DNA of 64,000 nucleotides from Pseudomonadota bacterium (GCA_027488375.1 JAIYBW010000006.1:105415-169414); one strand, 5' to 3'; shown: positions 8,955 through 18,484, numbered from the stretch's first letter. Notes: generated from the sequence alone by a model not told the origin. Program-made: numbers and translations.

Positions 8955-8987
8955 TTTTCATTTCGTTTTCATCTCATTCTCATTTCA
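8955..8987 (+). promoter_or_regulatory. Triple 11-bp direct repeat, likely OmpR-type operator
   Basis: Three contiguous 11-bp units (8955-8965, 8966-8976, 8977-8987) fit TTYTCATYTCR. Direct repeats at an 11-bp period match the one-helical-turn spacing used by OmpR/PhoB-class regulators. A TATAAT box follows at 8994-8999 with no good -35 hexamer, which suits an activated promoter facing the SulP-dabAB operon. The regulator's own start lies 28 bases away on the other side, so autoregulation is plausible. Confidence 0.72.
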
Positions 8988-8993
8988 TGTTCT

Positions 8994-8999
8994 TATAAT
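8994..8999 (+). promoter_or_regulatory. -10 box of SulP-dabAB promoter
   Basis: A consensus TATAAT lies 30 bases before the SulP start codon and 6 bases after the last 11-bp repeat. The position where a -35 hexamer should be is occupied by the repeats, implying dependence on the response regulator. Confidence 0.6.
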
Positions 9000-9029
9000 G
9001 ATTAAAAATTTTACTCTCAGGCCCGGACG

Positions 9030-10562
9030 ATGACAAATTCAAATTCTCTTAATTCTCCCTTCCAAAAATTTGCCCTCCAAGATTTAAAAGCTGGAATGGT
9101 AGTTTTTCTTATCGCCTTACCGCTCTCTCTTGGAATTTCTCTTGCGAGTGGGGCCCCTTCTACGGCGGGACTGATTTCGGCTGCTTTAGGAGGAATTCTT
9201 GGTGCTTACCTGGGAGGATCTTACGTCACGATTAATGGGCCGGCTGCAGGTTTAATTGTTGTGGTCTTGAACGCTATACAAAATTTAGGGGAAGGCGATG
9301 CGGCCCTTGGATTTAAGAGAATGCTTGCCTGTGTGATCGTAGTGGGCATTCTTCAGATTCTAAGTGGATTGTTAAGATTTGGAAGATTTGCCGCCCTTTT
9401 TCCCCTTTCAGTTGTTCACGGGATGCTCAGTGCAATTGGGCTCATTATCATTATTAAACAATCCCATGTCTTCTTTGGACAAAAAGCTCTAGGCTCGATC
9501 ATAAATTCAATCATCACGATTCCACAAACAATAGGGAATCTTAATCCAGAATCATCTCTCATTGGACTCATGAGTCTGGTGCTCCTACTGGTTTATCCTT
9601 ATTTAAAAATTAAAATAACCAAAGTTATCCCTGCACCACTCGTTGTGGTTGTTTTAGGTGTGCTTCTCGCTAAGTATTTTAGCTCGGCTTCTTTAGTGAA
9701 TATCCCGACTGATATCTCTTCATTCTTTATCACTCCATCTTTTGATATTATTTTTAGCCCAGCTTCTCTCATGGCCATTTTCTCTCTTTATTTTGTCGCC
9801 AGCCTTGAATCTATCCTTTCTGCTAGTGCCGTGGATAAACTTGATCCCTTAAATCGTGAGTCTAATTTTGATCGTGAGCTTTGGAGTAAGGGAATTGTTA
9901 ACATTGGCTGTGGTTTAGTAGGAGGGCTCCCGATTATTGCTGAAATCGTCCGTTCTTCGGCCAGTATCTCTCAAGGTGCAAGATCTCCACTCGCTAATTT
10001 TTCCCATGGTTTTTATATTTTAATATTCCTGATACTTTTCCCAGCTGTGTTGAACATGATTCCACTCTCATCACTCGCCGCCATCTTAATCTTAGTGGGG
10101 TATCGGCTAGCGCAGCCTAAGCAAGTTTTGCATATGAAAAAACTTGGAACAGGTTCTTTTATAAGTTTTTTAACGACGATTATTTTAACGTTGGTAGAAG
10201 ATCTCTTGATCGGAATTTTCGCTGGGATGATGATAAAAATAATAGTTTCTCTAGTAAAAGGAGCAACTGTCGCGAGTCTCTTAAAACCCAAGTACCAGCT
10301 CACAAATCAGGGAGAGTCTGCCTTACTAGAATTTGAAGGCGCCCTCATTTTCTTCTCGGCTTTAAGTCAAAAAAGTATTCTTGGTAAATTAAGTCAATTC
10401 AGACAAATCGAAATCAAAATTGATAATGTTCATTATATTGATGCAACGTCTTTAACGATTTTTATCAATGAAATTCATAAAATGGAAAAACAGGGACTTC
10501 ATATCTCTTTTAATGTTCCGCCTAAATTTATGACATTATTCATTCATGTAAATAATCATTAG
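9030..10562 (+). CDS. SulP-family anion (probable bicarbonate) transporter, copy 2
   Basis: A 510-residue paralogue of the transporter at 3619, with the same landmarks: GMVVFLIALPLSLGISLASGAPSTAGLISAALGG near the N-terminus, the INGPAAGL motif, and SLESILSASAVDKLDP in the second half. The C-terminal 90 residues form a STAS-like domain (VHYIDATSLTIFINEIHKM). It is directly followed, after 21 bases, by dabA and dabB, so it is part of an inorganic-carbon uptake operon. An OmpR-type operator and TATAAT box precede it. Bicarbonate is the likeliest substrate from context; the sequence alone does not settle the ion. Confidence 0.92.
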   Translation: MTNSNSLNSPFQKFALQDLKAGMVVFLIALPLSLGISLASGAPSTAGLISAALGGILGAYLGGSYVTINGPAAGLIVVVLNAIQNLGEGDAALGFKRMLACVIVVGILQILSGLLRFGRFAALFPLSVVHGMLSAIGLIIIIKQSHVFFGQKALGSIINSIITIPQTIGNLNPESSLIGLMSLVLLLVYPYLKIKITKVIPAPLVVVVLGVLLAKYFSSASLVNIPTDISSFFITPSFDIIFSPASLMAIFSLYFVASLESILSASAVDKLDPLNRESNFDRELWSKGIVNIGCGLVGGLPIIAEIVRSSASISQGARSPLANFSHGFYILIFLILFPAVLNMIPLSSLAAILILVGYRLAQPKQVLHMKKLGTGSFISFLTTIILTLVEDLLIGIFAGMMIKIIVSLVKGATVASLLKPKYQLTNQGESALLEFEGALIFFSALSQKSILGKLSQFRQIEIKIDNVHYIDATSLTIFINEIHKMEKQGLHISFNVPPKFMTLFIHVNNH

Positions 10563-10583
10563 AAAGGTGATGAGGACAACATT

Positions 10584-13037
10584 TTGGAAAAGTTAACTGA
10601 AGATGATTTAAAAATAACGGGACGTTTAGAAATGGATCGCTTCCTAGAAGAGATAGCTCAAGAGCTACCGATTATTCGACCGATCTCAGAATTTATCCAT
10701 TTAAATCTTTTGCTTCCTTATCAAAACCTCCCTTTTTGGGAAGCCGTCAAAACTGTCAGTAAAAAATTTGAAGCGATGCCTTTTGGCGAGCTTGATCTTT
10801 ATCGAGAAAAAATAAAGAGTGGATTTTTATCAGAAGAACTCATCAAACAAAAACTTGCACAAATAGCTCCATCTGAGGTTTCAGATATTATAGATCTTCT
10901 CCATCATAAGCATATTGAATTCATTCACCATGATCTTCGGAACGGAAAGCTTCATCATCATTGGAACTCTTCATTGGGAGTCAATGTCGCCTCACTCGCT
11001 GATAGTATGCTCATTAAATGGATGGGCATGTATATTGATCAGGGTATTGGACTTTGGGAAATGCCAGGGGCCGACGATTATAGTTTTTACGAGACGATTA
11101 AAAATCTTTTTCAAGAAAGTCTCGTTAAACCTGCCCCTTTTTCCAGCAAAAATTTTGAATTTCTTTTTGCTGATTCAGCTGAAAATGCCATCAACCGCCA
11201 TTTAAAATTTCTTTGTCCGGATCCAATGACTCAAGCCGAGTATTTAAGAGAATCTATTTTTACCTTAAGAGGTTGGGCGGGACTTATATATTGCTTGGAG
11301 AAAAATCCAACGCTTATTCCTTTTAAAAGGAAAGTAAGTCTCATTGATTTTATGGCGGTTAAACTTATTTTAGAACGGGCCTGGATCATAAACCATAATC
11401 CCAAAGCTGAAGCCCCAAACTTTAAAGAACTTCAATTAGATGATTCTAACCCTATTAAAGATGAAAAAATCTTCAGTCTCTTTAGGGCCTGCCAAGAAGC
11501 CTTAGAGGAGCAAACTTATAAACACTATTTTCAAAAGTTAAACTTAACTTCAAGAAAAGAAGTCAAAAATCCAAACTATCAGGCCATCTTTTGTATGGAT
11601 GATAGGGAATGTGCTCTCAGAAGAAATTTAGAAAACTTAAATGAGGGCATAGAAACTTTTGGAACGGCTGGACACTTTGGTATTGAAGGTGTTTTTCAGC
11701 ACTCAGAAGATGCTTTCCCAAAAAAACAATGCCCGGCCCCTTTGACACCACGATACCTAATTAAGGATAGTGTTTTTAAAAAAGAAAAAAGGCAAGAGCT
11801 GACTCATGATTTGATTCAGCCCTCTCATAAATTCTTAGGAGATTTTTTTCAATCGATTACTGGCGGTTTGAAATCAGGATTTCTTTTGGCGATGAATCTC
11901 TTTTTCCCATTGGCCTTCAAGAAAACGGAGACAGTGAGAGAAATAAAACTAAATTCTCATTTAAAATTTATTAACAACGGTGAAGGGCCAGGGGCTGATG
12001 GACTAAAAGTGGGCTACACTTTTGAGGAAATCGCTGAATTATTAAATGGGCAACTTCGGCTCATTGGTTTTATTCATCAATTTGCTCCACTCATTTTTGT
12101 TTTTGGACACGGCTCAAATAGTGTGAACAACCCTTATTTTGCGACTTATGGTTGTGGCGCCTGTTCAGGAAGACCTGGCTCGGCCAATGCCAGAACATTT
12201 GCTTCTATGGCCAATTTACCTGAGGTTAGAGAGATTTTAAGATTAAAATATAATATCAATATTCCTCCTACGACATATTTTGTGGCAGGCTTTCATGATA
12301 CTTGTCGTGATCTTATCGATCTCTATGAAACTCATCTTCTGCCTGACTCGCTTAAGCCTTCATTTCATAAATTTAAAAAATATCTCTCGCTGGCAGTTTA
12401 TAAAAATGCCCGAGAGAGATCCCAAATGTTTAAACTTGTGACTTATAGGCCTGTGAGTAAATTAGCTCAGAAAGAAGTCTTGAGAAGATCTTATTCTCTA
12501 TTTGAAACAAGACCAGAAATGGGCCATACAAATGTCGCTTTTTCAATTGTAGGAAATAGAAGTCTTACTAAAGATGTTGACCTCAATCGACGATCTTTTT
12601 TGCAATCCTATGATCGGGAGATTGATCCAGAAGGGGACATTCTCGCAAGTTCTTTAGGTGCGGTGATTCCTGTAACTTCAGGAATTAATCTTGATTATTA
12701 TTTTTCTCGAGTTGATAATTTACGTTTTGGAGCTGGCTCTAAACTCCCCCAGAATATTGTGGGTAATATTGGTGTGAGCCATGGAACTGAGAGTGATCTC
12801 TTATTTGGATTACCTTTTCAGATGATTGATCAGCACACACCTTTAAGGCTTTTTGTTCTGGTTGAACAGTCTCCAGAAATAGCTCTGTCTGCTATTCAGA
12901 AAAATCCTTTAGTAAAAGAAATTGTTTATAACAACTGGGTTCATTATGGATGTTGGGATTACAAGACCCATTCGTACTATGTCTTTCGTAAGGGTGAGAT
13001 GATTAAACTAAATCATTCATTGGAAGAATTATGCTAG
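10584..13037 (+). CDS. dabA: Inorganic carbon transporter subunit DabA (UPF0753/DUF2309)
   Basis: DabA is the peripheral, carbonic-anhydrase-like subunit of the DAB complex, which with the membrane subunit DabB takes up CO2 as bicarbonate using the proton gradient. The 817-residue protein has the beta-CA-like zinc site: Cys337 and Asp339 in CMDDRE, His509 in FGHGS and Cys524 in YGCGACSGRPG. These match the positions shown to be essential in characterised DabA. The start appears to be TTG at 10584; the first in-frame ATG is 17 codons later (MDRFLEE). The end overlaps dabB by 7 bases. The family assignment is very secure. Confidence 0.95.
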   Translation: MEKLTEDDLKITGRLEMDRFLEEIAQELPIIRPISEFIHLNLLLPYQNLPFWEAVKTVSKKFEAMPFGELDLYREKIKSGFLSEELIKQKLAQIAPSEVSDIIDLLHHKHIEFIHHDLRNGKLHHHWNSSLGVNVASLADSMLIKWMGMYIDQGIGLWEMPGADDYSFYETIKNLFQESLVKPAPFSSKNFEFLFADSAENAINRHLKFLCPDPMTQAEYLRESIFTLRGWAGLIYCLEKNPTLIPFKRKVSLIDFMAVKLILERAWIINHNPKAEAPNFKELQLDDSNPIKDEKIFSLFRACQEALEEQTYKHYFQKLNLTSRKEVKNPNYQAIFCMDDRECALRRNLENLNEGIETFGTAGHFGIEGVFQHSEDAFPKKQCPAPLTPRYLIKDSVFKKEKRQELTHDLIQPSHKFLGDFFQSITGGLKSGFLLAMNLFFPLAFKKTETVREIKLNSHLKFINNGEGPGADGLKVGYTFEEIAELLNGQLRLIGFIHQFAPLIFVFGHGSNSVNNPYFATYGCGACSGRPGSANARTFASMANLPEVREILRLKYNINIPPTTYFVAGFHDTCRDLIDLYETHLLPDSLKPSFHKFKKYLSLAVYKNARERSQMFKLVTYRPVSKLAQKEVLRRSYSLFETRPEMGHTNVAFSIVGNRSLTKDVDLNRRSFLQSYDREIDPEGDILASSLGAVIPVTSGINLDYYFSRVDNLRFGAGSKLPQNIVGNIGVSHGTESDLLFGLPFQMIDQHTPLRLFVLVEQSPEIALSAIQKNPLVKEIVYNNWVHYGCWDYKTHSYYVFRKGEMIKLNHSLEELC

Positions 13038-14845
13038 AAATTTTTGTTTGGATTTATATTCTCCCTATTCTGTCTTGTCTCGTACTGTGCTTGCCTTATC
13101 GTTTTCAAGAAAAGACAGTGACTCGTCTAACTGGAATGAGCCTCCTTATACCGGCGATTTTCACTCTTTCTCTGCTTCTCTATGAAGGGTGGTTAGGAGC
13201 GCTACCCCTCGAGCACAATGCTTTATCACTTAATTTATTTGGGCACGTTTTTGATCTCGTGATTTGGATAGATTTCAATACCATCATCATGATGATGCTA
13301 ACCCATATTTTGGGTTTAATGGTTGTCAAATATGCCCATGGTTATTTGCATTTAGAAAAGGGATACCAGCGTTTTTTTAGCACTATCCTTTTTTTTATTT
13401 TCGGGATGTACGTCCTCAGTCTTGCTGGAACACTAGATCTCTTCTTTGCTGGCTGGGAACTCGTTGGTTTTAGTTCCTTTTTCCTTATTGCCTTTTATCG
13501 CTCTCACACTCGATCAGTCATGAATGCTTGGCGAGTTTATAATATTTACCGAGTCTGTGATGTCGGAATCCTTATGGGAGCGGTTCTGGGACATGTGCTT
13601 TGGCATGAAGCCACTCGATTTTCAGAGATTATTCAAATTTCAAATACAACTTTTCTGAATACGCCAAAACTTTACATCGTGATTATGGGACTGTTTCTTG
13701 TGATGGCCTCTGTTGGAAAGTCTGCCCAATTCCCTTTCCATACTTGGCCTTCTAAAGCCATGGAAGGGCCAACGCCATCGAGTGCTATTTTTTATGGTGC
13801 ACTTTCTATTCATGCAGGAGTTTTTCTCCTCGTGAGAACATTTCCCATTTGGTCCATCTCGACTGAAATAAAGGTATTAGTGATGTTCATTGGAATGATC
13901 ACTTTTATCTTATCCACTCTTCAGGGAAGAGTTCAGGCCAATATTAAAGGTCAGATTGCCTTCGCTAGTACCGCCCAGATTGGGATCATGTTTGTGGAAT
14001 TATCCCTTGGATTGACAACATTAGCGATGATCCATCTCTTTCTACATGCTCTCTACAGATGTTTTCAACTTCTTGTTTCTCCTTCGGTTGTGGCCAATTC
14101 CCTCACACTTAATAATAAAGTTATGCTTGATCGAATCTCTAAAGGTAAAGAGTGGGAATTAAGATTTCTTCCTAAAAAGTTAAATGCAACTCTCTACACT
14201 CTGGCGCTTAATGATTTCTCCATGGATCCCTCGTGGAGAGGCTTTGGTCTTATCCCGTGGAGAAAAGCTTACATGCTCTTGAGAAATATCCTTTCAAAAC
14301 CGGTTTATGTCATTCCCCTTTTCTTTTTACTGCTCTTGCCAGATTTTGCTCTTCATCGCTGGCCGTGGATTCTTTCTTCCATTTCACTACTCTATAGTAT
14401 GAGGGCACTTTTCTACCAGACGGATCCTTTTCATTCGATGATTGATCTTTCTATTTCACTTGCGATGGATATGTTGAGTATTGTTTTGATTGATACCCAT
14501 GCCATCATCGGGATTAAAATTTTCTTACTCTCAGTCATCCCTGCTCAGATTTTAGGCCTTTATATTTGTAGTCACTATAGGCATTTGAGTTTAAGAGAAT
14601 TTCATGCCATGGGAACCGCTCATCCCTTGCATGGGAATCTATTCCTCGTAAGTTTTATGATTCTAGCAGGTATGCCTATTAGTACGGCTTTTTTTGGAGA
14701 AGATATTATTTTAGAGGAATTGATTAATCACTCTCTTTATATGTCTTTTGCTACAACAATAAGCCTGATGATGAATGGCTTAATATGTGTAAGAATTTAC
14801 ACCAGAATATTTATGGGAAGTCGTTCTCTCATTCATGAAGATTAG
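13031..14845 (+). CDS. dabB: Membrane subunit DabB (NuoL/ND5-like)
   Basis: A 604-residue polytopic protein of the proton-conducting antiporter family. It carries the NuoL-like glutamate helix (DLFFAGWELVGFSSFFLIAF), SVGKSAQFPFHTWPSKAMEGPTPSSA with the conserved lysine and the EGPTP loop, and SIHAGVFLLVR with the channel histidine. Because it overlaps dabA and no other complex I gene is present, it is DabB rather than a respiratory subunit. In the complex it provides the proton path that drives DabA-linked CO2 hydration. Confidence 0.93.
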   Translation: MLEIFVWIYILPILSCLVLCLPYRFQEKTVTRLTGMSLLIPAIFTLSLLLYEGWLGALPLEHNALSLNLFGHVFDLVIWIDFNTIIMMMLTHILGLMVVKYAHGYLHLEKGYQRFFSTILFFIFGMYVLSLAGTLDLFFAGWELVGFSSFFLIAFYRSHTRSVMNAWRVYNIYRVCDVGILMGAVLGHVLWHEATRFSEIIQISNTTFLNTPKLYIVIMGLFLVMASVGKSAQFPFHTWPSKAMEGPTPSSAIFYGALSIHAGVFLLVRTFPIWSISTEIKVLVMFIGMITFILSTLQGRVQANIKGQIAFASTAQIGIMFVELSLGLTTLAMIHLFLHALYRCFQLLVSPSVVANSLTLNNKVMLDRISKGKEWELRFLPKKLNATLYTLALNDFSMDPSWRGFGLIPWRKAYMLLRNILSKPVYVIPLFFLLLLPDFALHRWPWILSSISLLYSMRALFYQTDPFHSMIDLSISLAMDMLSIVLIDTHAIIGIKIFLLSVIPAQILGLYICSHYRHLSLREFHAMGTAHPLHGNLFLVSFMILAGMPISTAFFGEDIILEELINHSLYMSFATTISLMMNGLICVRIYTRIFMGSRSLIHED

Positions 14846-14848
14846 GAT

Positions 14849-15508
14849 ATGAAACCGATTGCTTTTATAGAAACTCCCTTTAAGGAAAAATTTGGTGTTC
14901 CTCGCCAATCCCTTCTCATTGAAGAGGCTTGGGGAAAGCTTGAGTTTATTAAAAATGATTTTAATCTAGAGGCTTTTCGTGGCATTGATGAGTTTACCCA
15001 CCTCTGGCTTATTTTTTCATTTCATAGGGTGATTGAAGAAGGAGTGAAGGCGTTGGTCAGGCCTCCGCGCTTTTCTGGTTCTGAAAAATGGGGTGTCTAT
15101 GCTACACGATCACCTCATCGCCCCAATCATTTAGGACTCTCAGTTGTAAAATTCAAGAAACTTGAAGTGACTAAAGATAAAGTCATTCTTTGGGTGGATG
15201 GGGTTGATCTCGTTTCTGGAACTCCTATTCTAGATATTAAACCTTATATCACTTATTCGGATTCGATTATCGAGGCAAAAAGTGGGGTCTTTCATCAGAG
15301 TCCGGAGTTTAAAAAAGTAAGATGGATTCAAGCTCAGGATCTCGATTCAAATATTAAAACACTGATTGAAAAAGTGATTGCTTTAGATCCGCGGCCAAGC
15401 TTTGATCAGGACCTGTCATTTGGAGTATCAGTGGCCGGATACAATGTGAGATTTCACGCTGAGGGAGATGAGTTTGTGATCGATTCATGCCTTAAGGAAG
15501 ATGGATAA
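14849..15508 (+). CDS. trmO: tRNA t6A37 N6-methyltransferase TrmO (YaeB/TsaA)
   Basis: TrmO methylates N6-threonylcarbamoyladenosine at position 37 of certain tRNAs with S-adenosylmethionine. The 219 residues show the family's beta-barrel signature: KFGVPRQ near the N-terminus, LVRPPRFSGSEKWGVYATRSPHRPNHLGLS (about 70-98), and LDIKPYITYSDS. A C-terminal DPRPS motif, as in the TrmO extension, is present. The gene begins 3 bases after dabB and may be co-transcribed with it, but the function is unrelated. Its 3' end overlaps the convergent phosphotransferase gene by 17 bases. Confidence 0.95.
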   Translation: MKPIAFIETPFKEKFGVPRQSLLIEEAWGKLEFIKNDFNLEAFRGIDEFTHLWLIFSFHRVIEEGVKALVRPPRFSGSEKWGVYATRSPHRPNHLGLSVVKFKKLEVTKDKVILWVDGVDLVSGTPILDIKPYITYSDSIIEAKSGVFHQSPEFKKVRWIQAQDLDSNIKTLIEKVIALDPRPSFDQDLSFGVSVAGYNVRFHAEGDEFVIDSCLKEDG

Positions 15509-17111
15509 ATTCGTAAGTCCCATCGGGCTTAAAACTGACTTTCCCTTTCCCTGCAAAACCATCAATATCATTTCCAAATATTGTGAAATCTTCGATCGGT
15601 CTGTTTTTGTTGTGATTGGTTTTCCAACCCAATTCTTCAATCAGGTACAGAGAAAAATTGTACTGGGGAAGAAAGGATGGAAGTTTTTTTGTATCCTTTG
15701 GCAGCGCTCGATTAAAACTAAAAAAGAAAAGAGGAATTTCAAAAGAGCTTGGGGCAAGAAAGCCATGTCCAAATTTTTGATTTCTTCCGGCCGCTTCACC
15801 ATGATCAGATAGATAAACCACAAGAGTTTTAGATTTATTTTTGCTTAAAACATCATGTAGTTCTTTCCAGAAATGATCAAATTCCACGACCGAATTATCG
15901 TAATCATTAATCCGAGAATCCGTCTGGGAATCCAAAAACTTCTTTGATTCTTGAGTGGATCTTAGTTCCCAAGGGCCATGAGATCCCCGTTGATGGAGCA
16001 TAATAAAATTCTTATTTTTCTTCGCTAAGAGATCTGAGAGATTGGGAAGTAGGTGGCGATCGATCGCCGCATTCGCATTTTGTGTTGCTGGAGATACTTC
16101 TTCAAGGCTTCTAAAATCGTCTAAAGAAGCTGAGCAAATATAAGGCGTAATATAGCGCAGCTGCTGAGAGGATTGGGCCGAAAGAAAATGAGTGGAAAAT
16201 CCCTGCAGCTTGGCGAGCTTAAACAGGCAGTGCTCTCCTTTCGCCGCTTTGATGACACCAGCCTCTCCATAAGTGACATTCAGAAAAAAAGCCACACTTA
16301 TATCAGTTGAAACTCCGCTTGAGAGTCCTTTCATGGCGTGAAAATGATCAGAGGATTTTAATTGTTGAAGAAAGGGGGTTGTTGGTCTGTGATAACCAAA
16401 GAGTTCCATGTGATCCGGACTTTGGCTCTCGCCTAAAACAACGATAATATTATCCCAGTCAGATTCACTCTTATCTAGCAGTTTAAGTTTTAAGGATTCA
16501 TTTTCTAGTGTCCCATTCTCAGCTTTTGCAAGTTTAGCTGGTAGAATCCGTCCACTAAAATAACTTAAAGCAAGATAGAGATTCATTCCCGCTAATTCTC
16601 GAGTTGATGGCTGGCGACCCCAGGTATTTCCAGTGACTGCAGTCCTGACGGGATTATAAATAAAATAAAGACCAACCATGATCGGTATCCATTTCACTTT
16701 ATAGTGAGGAGGATATTTTTTGACGGCATAAAAACCAATCATGAGGGGAATCAACGTAAAAAGAAGAGGAATGAAAAGATGAGATAATTCAGCAGAGAGA
16801 GTTCCTGCTATTTCATGAAATTCAGCAAAGAGTAAATAAATTTCTGAAGGGAGAATGAGGGTCCCAAAATAGGAAAGGTGACACATCTGAAAAAAATTTA
16901 AAATAAGAAAAAAACTTAAAAGTGAAAAACGAATACGAGGATTAGGAGTTAAACTCAAAAGCCCAAAAAATAGAAAGATCAGAAAATATTTTTCTAATGG
17001 TAGCCCTATGATCGGAAGTCCCTTAAGCCAGTAAAAGCCATACTGCTGGGCCAGAGTCAGAATAAGAAAGATAACACTGACTAAAAGATGATTTTTAAGT
17101 TTTTGAAGCAT
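15492..17111 (-). CDS. Membrane-anchored phosphoethanolamine transferase-like protein (EptA/CptA type)
   Basis: The 539-residue protein has about five N-terminal membrane helices (to about residue 160) and a periplasmic alkaline-phosphatase-fold domain. The conserved nucleophile region reads VVLGESQSPDHMELFGYHRPTTPF, close to the E-S/T-x5-H-x3-YGY-x-R-x-TTP motif of EptA-like enzymes. It is normally Thr that carries the intermediate; the equivalent position here is in the GESQS stretch. A later YLSDHGEAAG provides the metal-binding DHGE. Such enzymes decorate lipid A or core sugars with phosphoethanolamine. It is followed upstream by a GT2 gene in the same direction, suggesting an envelope-modification pair. 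Confidence 0.88.
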   Translation of the reverse strand: MLQKLKNHLLVSVIFLILTLAQQYGFYWLKGLPIIGLPLEKYFLIFLFFGLLSLTPNPRIRFSLLSFFLILNFFQMCHLSYFGTLILPSEIYLLFAEFHEIAGTLSAELSHLFIPLLFTLIPLMIGFYAVKKYPPHYKVKWIPIMVGLYFIYNPVRTAVTGNTWGRQPSTRELAGMNLYLALSYFSGRILPAKLAKAENGTLENESLKLKLLDKSESDWDNIIVVLGESQSPDHMELFGYHRPTTPFLQQLKSSDHFHAMKGLSSGVSTDISVAFFLNVTYGEAGVIKAAKGEHCLFKLAKLQGFSTHFLSAQSSQQLRYITPYICSASLDDFRSLEEVSPATQNANAAIDRHLLPNLSDLLAKKNKNFIMLHQRGSHGPWELRSTQESKKFLDSQTDSRINDYDNSVVEFDHFWKELHDVLSKNKSKTLVVYLSDHGEAAGRNQKFGHGFLAPSSFEIPLFFFSFNRALPKDTKKLPSFLPQYNFSLYLIEELGWKTNHNKNRPIEDFTIFGNDIDGFAGKGKVSFKPDGTYEFIHLP

Positions 17112-17119
17112 ACTTTATT

Positions 17120-17821
17120 TTATAGTCGATAGCGCTGAGAGACAATATCTCGATTTCGTTTGAAAAGGTGATTAGTATAGAAAGGATCTTTATGACAAGT
17201 CTTACCCACTTTGTGGATAAGTTCAAAATTTAAATTGAGATCTATCTTGAGGCCTCCGAGTCTTACCCGTTGAGAATAGTCCACATCTTCCCAATAAGTA
17301 TGTAAGGACTCATCCAAGTCTCCCGTATGTTTAAAAATTTCTCGATGAATGAGAAAAGCCGTTCCAGGCACATAAGGTAAGTGACCTGAAGGGAGATTCA
17401 GAAACTCTTCTTTTGTTTTTAAGTGATAGAGTTTTGATTCTTCAGGAATAAAAGCTGCGCCCATGGAATCCACCACATCTTTTTTTCTCCGCCATATAAG
17501 GGGAGCATACAAACCAGGTGCATCGGGCAATGGGCCCAATTGAAGTAAGGTGATATCGTTAGTCAGAAAATAGAGCCACTCATATTTTTCAAGAACAACT
17601 CTCATGGCCTCATTACAGCCACCGGTAAAACCTTTATTTTCTGGCATGATCACATGTTGAAGCTCGGGAAACTCTGATTGAACTTTCTCACGATGCTCTG
17701 ATAAACTGCCGTTGTGAATAACATAAAGAAGTTCCGAGGGAACAAGAGGCACCACAGATTTTAAGCAGTCGATGGTGATATTTGGATGATTATAAGTCAA
17801 AACGGCAACGGCAAAATTCAT
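17120..17821 (-). CDS. Glycosyltransferase family 2 protein
   Basis: A 233-residue GT-A enzyme of the rhamnosyltransferase-like GT2 type: VAVLTYNHPNITIDCLKSV at the N-terminus, the NKGFTGGCNEAMR motif, a TND in place of the usual DxD at about residue 92 (FLTNDITLL), and the PGTAFLIHREIF / LDESLHTYWEDVDYSQRV acceptor-side motif with ED. It probably adds a sugar to a lipid-linked glycan. It lies 8 bases upstream of the phosphotransferase gene in the same direction. Its start is divergent from, and very close to, the nucleotidyltransferase gene. Confidence 0.88.
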   Translation of the reverse strand: MNFAVAVLTYNHPNITIDCLKSVVPLVPSELLYVIHNGSLSEHREKVQSEFPELQHVIMPENKGFTGGCNEAMRVVLEKYEWLYFLTNDITLLQLGPLPDAPGLYAPLIWRRKKDVVDSMGAAFIPEESKLYHLKTKEEFLNLPSGHLPYVPGTAFLIHREIFKHTGDLDESLHTYWEDVDYSQRVRLGGLKIDLNLNFELIHKVGKTCHKDPFYTNHLFKRNRDIVSQRYRL

Positions 17822-17872
17822 GAGGTGAGCATAGTTCAGGAAGCTTTTTTAAGCAAGCTCACGGGACAGAGA

Positions 17873-18484
17873 GTGATCATCCCTGCGGCCGGTCTCGGGA
17901 CTCGTATGGGATCTCCTGCGGCCAAGGAGCTTCTCCCTCATCCTAATTACCCCATGAGTTTTATGGAAAAAGCTTTGGAGAGAGTTGAGAAGGCGGGAGC
18001 TACACCTCTTGTGATTTCTCGAAGTGATAAAGGGGTGCTTAATTCTTGGCTAGAGGCGAGAGAAGTGCCTCATATTCAAATTGAAAAAACTCCGGAATGG
18101 GTTCAAACTGTTTGGGCCAGTCGACACTATTGGGGTAAAAAAAATCTCTTACTTTTACCAGATACAGAGTTTTCTCCAGAAAAGATCATGGAAGACATCT
18201 TTTCAGATCTTGAAACCACGGAGCTTTCGCTAGGTGTGTTTTCGGTTGAGAATTTATCTCTCTGGGGTGGGATCAAACAAGAGGGCGAGAGATTTTTTAT
18301 CGCTGAAAAATTATCTGAGATCCAAGCGGGACTGGCCTGGGGACTCATCGGTTTTCAAGCTGATTCGGGAGAGAGCTTTTGGCAGAACTATCTCGCCGCT
18401 CAAAAGACTCATGAATGGACTCAAGTTTCTCAAACCGTCTCCCTTCATCAACTAGAAAAATTTGAAGATTTGACCCGGGGTTAG
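17873..18484 (+). CDS. Sugar-phosphate nucleotidyltransferase-like protein
   Basis: A GT-A nucleotidyltransferase domain of about 203 residues with the signature VIIPAAGLGTRMGSPAAKELLP at its very N-terminus, which binds the NTP, and a later LLLPDTEFSP that supplies the metal-binding aspartate. The product nucleotide sugar cannot be told. The start is uncertain: GTG at 17873 has a GGGA site at good spacing and begins right at the motif, while GTG at 17825 would add 16 residues. Both leave the divergent GT2 gene intact. It converges with the small gene that follows, overlapping by 4 bases. Confidence 0.78.
   Translation: MIIPAAGLGTRMGSPAAKELLPHPNYPMSFMEKALERVEKAGATPLVISRSDKGVLNSWLEAREVPHIQIEKTPEWVQTVWASRHYWGKKNLLLLPDTEFSPEKIMEDIFSDLETTELSLGVFSVENLSLWGGIKQEGERFFIAEKLSEIQAGLAWGLIGFQADSGESFWQNYLAAQKTHEWTQVSQTVSLHQLEKFEDLTRG

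Noticed and set aside
13031..14845. NuoL-like protein as a respiratory complex I or Mrp subunit
   Set aside because: No other complex I or Mrp gene is present, and the gene overlaps dabA, which marks it as DabB.
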